Positions 59,864 to 64,000 of a stretch of 64,000 nucleotides of DNA are shown piece after piece. The notes below the pieces were generated by a model. It ran no database searches. It was not told the DNA's origin and saw nothing but the letters and a program-made list of their open reading frames with translations. The translations under genes and the position numbers were made by a program. Every line of letters begins with the position of its first letter. Position 1 is the first letter of the stretch. The DNA is from Tenuifilum sp. 4138str (lineage in GTDB: Bacteria > Bacteroidota > Bacteroidia > Bacteroidales > Tenuifilaceae). Location of the stretch: NCBI RefSeq assembly GCF_041102575.1, contig NZ_JBGCUE010000001.1:186001-250000 (forward strand). The letters run 5' to 3'.

Positions 59864-60493
59864 ATGAAAAAGCTAACGTATGTGTTAACCCTTTCGGCCT
59901 TAACCCTAACCTTAATGTTGGGCTGTAAGGCACAAAAACCAGTTGAAACTATGAGTGCTAAAACCGAAACCGTAACCTTAGGAGCTGGATGCTTCTGGTG
60001 TGTTGAGGCAATTTTTAGTAGAGTGAATGGTGTTGTTAAGGTAGAATCGGGTTATTCTGGTGGTCACGTTGTAAACCCTACCTATCAGGAGGTTTGTACC
60101 GGCAATACTGGCCATGCCGAGGTGGTTCAGGTAACCTTTAATCCCGATATAATACCCTTTGCCAAAATACTTGAAATCTACTTTAAAACCCACGACCCAA
60201 CTACCTTGAACCGACAGGGCGCCGATATTGGAACGCAGTACAGGTCGGTAATTTTTTACCATAATGAGGACCAAAAGGCTACAGCCATTGAAATTAAAAA
60301 CCAGCTCGATGCCGCTGGCATCTGGAGCTCGCCAATAGTAACTGCCATTGAGCCATTCAAAAACTTTTACAAGGCCGAAAATTATCACCAGAACTACTAC
60401 GAGGGCAATAAAAACCAACCCTACTGCCGAATGGTAATAACACCCAAGCTGGAAAAGTTCGAAAAGGTTTTTTCTGATTACTTGAAGAAGTAG
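59864..60493 (+). CDS. msrA: peptide-methionine (S)-S-oxide reductase, lipoprotein form
   Basis: 209 residues. The N-terminus MKKLTYVLTLSALTLTLMLGCKAQK has a lipobox LMLGC (Cys21). The MsrA catalytic motif GAGCFWCVEAIFSRV (nucleophile Cys about 44) is followed by VESGYSGGHVVNPTYQEVCTGNTGHAEVVQV and GTQYRSVIFYH. It repairs methionine sulfoxide, here on the outer face of a membrane in the periplasm, unlike cytoplasmic MsrA. No MsrB domain is fused. It stands alone between two repeat regions. Confidence 0.94.
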   Translation: MKKLTYVLTLSALTLTLMLGCKAQKPVETMSAKTETVTLGAGCFWCVEAIFSRVNGVVKVESGYSGGHVVNPTYQEVCTGNTGHAEVVQVTFNPDIIPFAKILEIYFKTHDPTTLNRQGADIGTQYRSVIFYHNEDQKATAIEIKNQLDAAGIWSSPIVTAIEPFKNFYKAENYHQNYYEGNKNQPYCRMVITPKLEKFEKVFSDYLKK

Positions 60494-60540
60494 AACGATA
60501 GTCGTTAATAAATAACCCTTAAGCGTTGAAGGTTCTGAAT

Positions 60541-60754
60541 TCAATGTTGTTTAGTTAAGGATATTTGTCATGTTGCGCTCAAGCGAAACATTACGCTGTC
60601 GTGCTGAGTCCCGATTTATCGGGATAGACTTCGCGAAGTATCTCATTGCTGATTTTCTTCAATCCTTTGAAGAGATCCCTCGACTTTGTTGGGGATGACA
60701 AAAACCCTATCTTCCTTTCTGCACCCTTGTCATGCTGAGCTAGCCGAAGCATCT
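60541..60754 (+). repeat. interspersed repeat R1, copy 2
   Basis: Matches 47589-47802 along its whole length with scattered substitutions; same order of TGTCATG, CCCGATTTAT, GATCCCTCGAC and CCGAAGCATCT modules. Confidence 0.8.
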
Positions 60755-60784
60755 TTTTACCTTTAATCCTTGTTGTTTTTTTTG

Positions 60785-60960
60785 GTAACCGCTCTTTGCC
60801 ATGCTTTTCTGTTGCGATGCAACGTTTCCCCCTTGCTCTTTGGATTATGTATTGCGTGCATCGCCAAAAATTTTGAATACCACAATACCCAGGGTTAAAA
60901 CCCTGGGCTTAGTCGATTTGCCCCTATGGGGCGGGAAACGGTCTTCGTTGCTTGTTGTTC
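60785..60960 (+). repeat. partial copy of the 3' part of repeat R2 with an extra palindrome
   Basis: Starts TAACCGCTCTTTGCCATGC as R2 copy 2, keeps the GCGATGCA/TGCATCGC stem, then has CCCAGGGTTAAAACCCTGGGC and GCCCCTATGGGGC hairpins in place of the usual end. Confidence 0.7.
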
Positions 60961-60970
60961 GTGAAACTAT

Positions 60971-61395
60971 TGTCATGCTGAGCCTAGTCGAAGCATCTCT
61001 TAGTACCTTCAACTCATCTTTAATGCAATACCTTTACCAACACAATGAGTCATACGCAGTGGCATAAAAGCCTGACCCGGCAATGGGTCGTGGGTGGAAC
61101 GTGGCGGTGGGGCTAGTAAGCGATACCATTTGAGCCACGCTGCAGGCGTGGCGAATAGTATCGCGCGGCAGTTCCACCCGCGGGGTACCCATCGGGTCGG
61201 GCTTTTCAGCCTTGATTTTCTTTGGTTCTTTCTTGTATCTAGACAAGAAAGAACGTGAAAATCGCTCTTCGTCATGCTTTTCTGTTGCGATGCAAAGCTT
61301 CACCTTTGCTCCTTGGAAAATGTGTTGCGTGCATCGCTATACATGTGGGAATAATCATTGCGTTACAAATATTACGCCCCTACGGGGCTGGAAGC
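60971..61395 (+). repeat. interspersed long repeat R2, copy 3
   Basis: Same order of elements as copies 1 and 2. The hairpin at 61225-61254 keeps both arms GTTCTTTCTTGT/ACAAGAAAGAAC while its loop changes from ATCAAG to ATCTAG. Ends with CGCCCCTACGGGGCTGG. Confidence 0.85.
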
Positions 61396-61434
61396 GTTGT
61401 TCGTTGTTCGTGAATCATTGTTCGTGAAACTATT

Positions 61435-61540
61435 GTCATGTTGAGCACGAGCGAAACGTTTCATGGGGTCGATTAGAGATCCTTCGTTGTGCTCAGGATG
61501 ACAGGCATGTATATTTTTGTTAACTAAACGACATTGGTTC
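61435..61540 (+). repeat. short module repeat shared with 48732-48830
   Basis: ATTGTCATGTTGAGC..., GATCCTTCG, GATGACAGGCATGTATAT and AACGACATTG in the same order as at 48732. From 61545 to 61714 only CCTTTATCCTTTATCC-type words are seen and no gene. Confidence 0.7.
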
Positions 61541-61714
61541 TGAATTATTCGGAATAATATGGGTTAAAGGGAATTCAGGTGAGTTAGAGGGAAAGGGGGA
61601 AGGTAGCAATACATGGAAATCTTGAACCTTTACCCTTTATCCTTTATCCTTTATCCTTATTAAACCTTACTTTCTATTTCTCATCCAAAGATTATAAAAC
61701 CAAAAACTAAAACT

Positions 61715-63811
61715 ATGAGAAAAGTACTTTTCCTTATGCCATTAGCAGCAATAGTTTGCGGGTTTGCGTTGGTTAAAACCGAAAACCCATTCTTTACCGA
61801 GTACAAAACACCATTTAAGGTACCGCCCTTTAACGAGATAAAGCTGGAGCACTACGTACCCGCTTTTGAAAAGGGTATTGAAGAGCAGCAAAAAGAGATT
61901 GACGCCATTATTAGCAATCCTGAAACACCCAATTTTAAAAATACCATTCTTGCTCTGGACAAGTCGGGTAGGTTGCTAACAAAGGTGAGCACGGTTTTTT
62001 ACAGCTTAAACAGTGCCGAAACATCGCCTGAGATGCAGGCTATAGCCCGCCAGGTTGCCCCAAAGGTTACGGCACATCACGACAATATAAGCCTAAACGA
62101 CAAGCTGTTCAAGAGAATAAAGGCGGTTTACGATAACCGTATGAACCTTAAACTCGACAGCCTTCAGCTACGAACCGTTGAAAAGTATTACAACGATTTT
62201 GTTCGTAATGGTGCAAACCTAAACGACGACGATAAAGCCAAGCTGCGCGAGATAAACCAGAAGCTTTCGCAGCTGAGATTGAAATTTGGGGAGAATCTGC
62301 TCGACGAGACCAACAAGAATTTCATTCTGGTTATCGATAAACCCGAGGATCTTGAGGGTCTTTCAAAGGATATTATTGATGCAGCAGCCATTACCGCCAA
62401 GCAGTTTGGCCATGAGGGGAAGTGGGTATTCACACTTCAAAAACCCAGCATGATACCGTTCCTACAATACTCCAAAAAACGTGAGCTTAGGGAAAAGCTT
62501 TACATGGGCTATGTAATGCGCTGCAATAACAACGATAAGTTCGATAACAAGGCCATACTACTTGAGATTGCAAACCTAAGGGCTCAAAAAGCAAAGCTGT
62601 TAGGCTATGAAACCTTTAACCATTACGTTATTAGCAATAATATGGCCAAGACACCCGATGCTGTTTACAGCTTCCTGAACCAGGTAATGGAACCAGCATT
62701 GAATGCTGCCATTCGCGATAGGGATGCCATGCAGGCAATAATTGACCGCGAGGGTGGCAACTTCAAGCTTGCCCCTTGGGATTGGTGGTACTATGCCGAG
62801 AAGCTAAAAAAGGAGAAGTATGATTTGGATGAGGCTGAGCTTAAACCCTACTTTAAGCTCGAGAATGTTCGCGATGGTATGTTCTACGTTGCCAACAAGC
62901 TTTACGGTATAACATTCACCAAACGCACCGATTTGCCTATTTACCATCCTGAGGTTGAAGTTTTTGAGGTTAAGGATGATAAAGGTCAACACGTGGGATT
63001 ACTATATCTCGACTACCATCCACGTCCGGGCAAACGCGTGGGTGCATGGTGTGGGCGTTTCCGTCAGCAAACCTATGAGAACGGCAAAAAGGTTGCCCCA
63101 ATAGTAAATATTGTAACAAACTTTACGCGTCCTACCGAAACCACGCCAGCTCTGCTTACCTGGGACGAGGTTGAAACCCTGTTCCATGAGTTTGGGCATG
63201 CCCTGCACGGCCTGTTCACCGATGGGCCTTACGAAAGAATAGCCGGCAGTGTTCCACGCGATATGGTTGAGCTTCCCTCGCAAATTATGGAACACTGGGC
63301 AGGTGAGCCGCAAGTCCTGAAGTTCTACGCTAAGCATTACCAAACCGGCGAGGTTATGCCCGATGCGCTGATTGAAAAGTTGCAACGCAGCTCAAAATTC
63401 AACCAGGGTTTTGCTACCGTGGAGTACATTGCAGCGGCCATTCTCGATTTGGATTGGCATAGTTTTACAGAGCCTAAACAGGTAGATGTGCTTGAATTCG
63501 AGAACCAATCTATGAGTCGTATCAAGCTAATCCCAGAGATATACCCCCGTTACCGTACCTCATACTTTAACCATATTGTTGGCGGATACGCATCGGGGTA
63601 TTACGTTTATTTATGGGCTGAGGTGCTCGATTCCGATGCCTTTAATGCATTTGTTGAAACGGGCGATATTTTCAACAAGGATGTTGCTGCCAAGTTCCGT
63701 AAGTATGTGCTTGCCGAGGGTGGTAACAACGATGGTATGGTTCAGTATCTGAAATTCCGTGGTAAAGCGCCATCAATTGATCCGCTTTTACGAAACCGTG
63801 GATTTAAGTAG
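61715..63811 (+). CDS. M3 family metallopeptidase (peptidyl-dipeptidase Dcp-like)
   Basis: 698 residues with an N-terminal hydrophobic signal (about 5-20). The M3 zinc motif HEFGHALHGLF is at about residue 490, with the third ligand Glu in the helix VELPSQIMEHWAGEP. FKVPPFNEIKLEHYVPAFEKGI at the N-terminus is typical of Dcp/oligopeptidase A, and GLLYLDYHPRPGKRVGAWCGRFRQQ precedes the active site. The likely periplasmic enzyme removes C-terminal dipeptides from oligopeptides, complementing the other exported peptidases. A terminator follows. Confidence 0.94.
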   Translation: MRKVLFLMPLAAIVCGFALVKTENPFFTEYKTPFKVPPFNEIKLEHYVPAFEKGIEEQQKEIDAIISNPETPNFKNTILALDKSGRLLTKVSTVFYSLNSAETSPEMQAIARQVAPKVTAHHDNISLNDKLFKRIKAVYDNRMNLKLDSLQLRTVEKYYNDFVRNGANLNDDDKAKLREINQKLSQLRLKFGENLLDETNKNFILVIDKPEDLEGLSKDIIDAAAITAKQFGHEGKWVFTLQKPSMIPFLQYSKKRELREKLYMGYVMRCNNNDKFDNKAILLEIANLRAQKAKLLGYETFNHYVISNNMAKTPDAVYSFLNQVMEPALNAAIRDRDAMQAIIDREGGNFKLAPWDWWYYAEKLKKEKYDLDEAELKPYFKLENVRDGMFYVANKLYGITFTKRTDLPIYHPEVEVFEVKDDKGQHVGLLYLDYHPRPGKRVGAWCGRFRQQTYENGKKVAPIVNIVTNFTRPTETTPALLTWDEVETLFHEFGHALHGLFTDGPYERIAGSVPRDMVELPSQIMEHWAGEPQVLKFYAKHYQTGEVMPDALIEKLQRSSKFNQGFATVEYIAAAILDLDWHSFTEPKQVDVLEFENQSMSRIKLIPEIYPRYRTSYFNHIVGGYASGYYVYLWAEVLDSDAFNAFVETGDIFNKDVAAKFRKYVLAEGGNNDGMVQYLKFRGKAPSIDPLLRNRGFK

Positions 63812-63819
63812 AATATGAA

Positions 63820-63850
63820 TAGGGGTTGCAAACGCAACCCCTAATTTTTT
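63820..63850 (+). terminator. terminator of the M3 peptidase
   Basis: TAGGGGTTGC pairs with GCAACCCCTA around AAAC, followed by a T run. Confidence 0.85.
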
Positions 63851-63939
63851 TCTTTAAGCGATTTTTCCTATATTTACAAGGTGTTTAAAGTGTTTACACG
63901 TTCATCTGTGTTTCTAACCCATGTAATCTTCAAAAAGCT

Positions 63940-64000
63940 ATGAATCGATTTTTTTTACTTGTTCTTAGCCTTAACCTTTTAATTGTTATAAGCGGTTGTA
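63940..64000 (+). CDS. lipoprotein, N-terminal fragment cut by window edge
   Basis: The ATG at 63940 opens MNRFFLLVLSLNLLIVISGC, a lipoprotein signal peptide with lipobox ISGC. Only 20 residues are visible, so the function cannot be judged. Confidence 0.6.
   Translation, partial: MNRFFLLVLSLNLLIVISGC

Noticed and set aside
47281-61714. CRISPR array
   Set aside because: Repeats are long, dispersed or contiguous tandem; there are no short identical repeats separated by unique spacers of constant length, and no cas genes.

Overview
The window is chromosomal DNA of a member of the Bacteroidota, most likely the order Bacteroidales (inference from gene content; species not identifiable by eye). 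Supporting signs are the AT-rich non-coding DNA, the absence of clear Shine-Dalgarno sequences, several promoters of the Bacteroidota type (TTTG, about 19 bases, TAnnTTTG), many N-terminal lipoprotein signals, and typical families (DUF4293, DUF5916, tricorn-like and dipeptidyl peptidases, a GH3/beta-lactamase fusion). Most of the window is ordinary core and peripheral metabolism; no prophage, insertion sequence, CRISPR array or defence island is visible.

Layout. 0-4.2 kb: ribosomal protein S6 (cut by the window edge), a Bfd-like ferredoxin, a SirB1-family protein with a nucleoside phosphorylase, DUF4293 and an MFS transporter. 4.3-10.6 kb: M16 peptidase, CapA-like protein, then TcdA, TatD-like hydrolase and acylphosphatase on the minus strand, and DUF456. 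10.6-13 kb: RRM protein and an ornithine carbamoyltransferase/carbamate kinase operon. 13.2-20 kb: lipoprotein, FtsK, LolA-like carrier, CysC, CysD and CysN (sulfate activation to PAPS). 20-27.3 kb, minus strand: Nudix hydrolase with a 38-residue membrane peptide, NlpC/P60 peptidase, TPR protein with pyruvate kinase, and a two-gene heme-copper oxidase module whose active site looks like an atypical nitric oxide reductase. 27.4-36.8 kb: XerD, a 59-residue winged-helix protein, a tricorn-like protease, tRNA-Tyr and tRNA-Thr, an M14 carboxypeptidase and an S9 peptidase. 36.8-43.3 kb, minus strand: pyruvate carboxylase subunit B, a lipoprotein with an ankyrin/outer-membrane-barrel protein, and pyruvate phosphate dikinase. 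43.6-47.3 kb: dipeptidyl peptidase IV, two tRNA-Leu genes with unusual leader hairpins, and a metallo-beta-lactamase-fold hydrolase. 49-56.6 kb: GH3/beta-lactamase fusion, RibH, YfgM-like TPR protein, RecF, DciA-like DUF721, and a TetR regulator divergent from a thioesterase. 56.9-64 kb: DUF5916 protein, lipoprotein MsrA, M3 peptidase and the start of a lipoprotein.

How the genes fit together. Pyruvate kinase, pyruvate phosphate dikinase and a carboxyltransferase subunit cover interconversion of PEP, pyruvate and oxaloacetate. Carbamate kinase with ornithine carbamoyltransferase suggests ATP from citrulline. Seven exported or envelope peptidases (M16, C40, tricorn, M14, two S9, M3) fit a peptide- and protein-degrading lifestyle.

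The most unusual signals are: the heme-copper subunit in which the third metal-B histidine is replaced and Asp280/Asp284 occupy the place of NorB's His/Glu, paired with a CuA-less subunit II; hairpins in front of both tRNA-Leu genes whose arms copy the 5' end of the adjacent tRNA and change together while a 19-base loop stays fixed; and two intergenic clusters (47.3-48.8 and 60.5-61.6 kb) built from the same long, structured, non-coding repeats.
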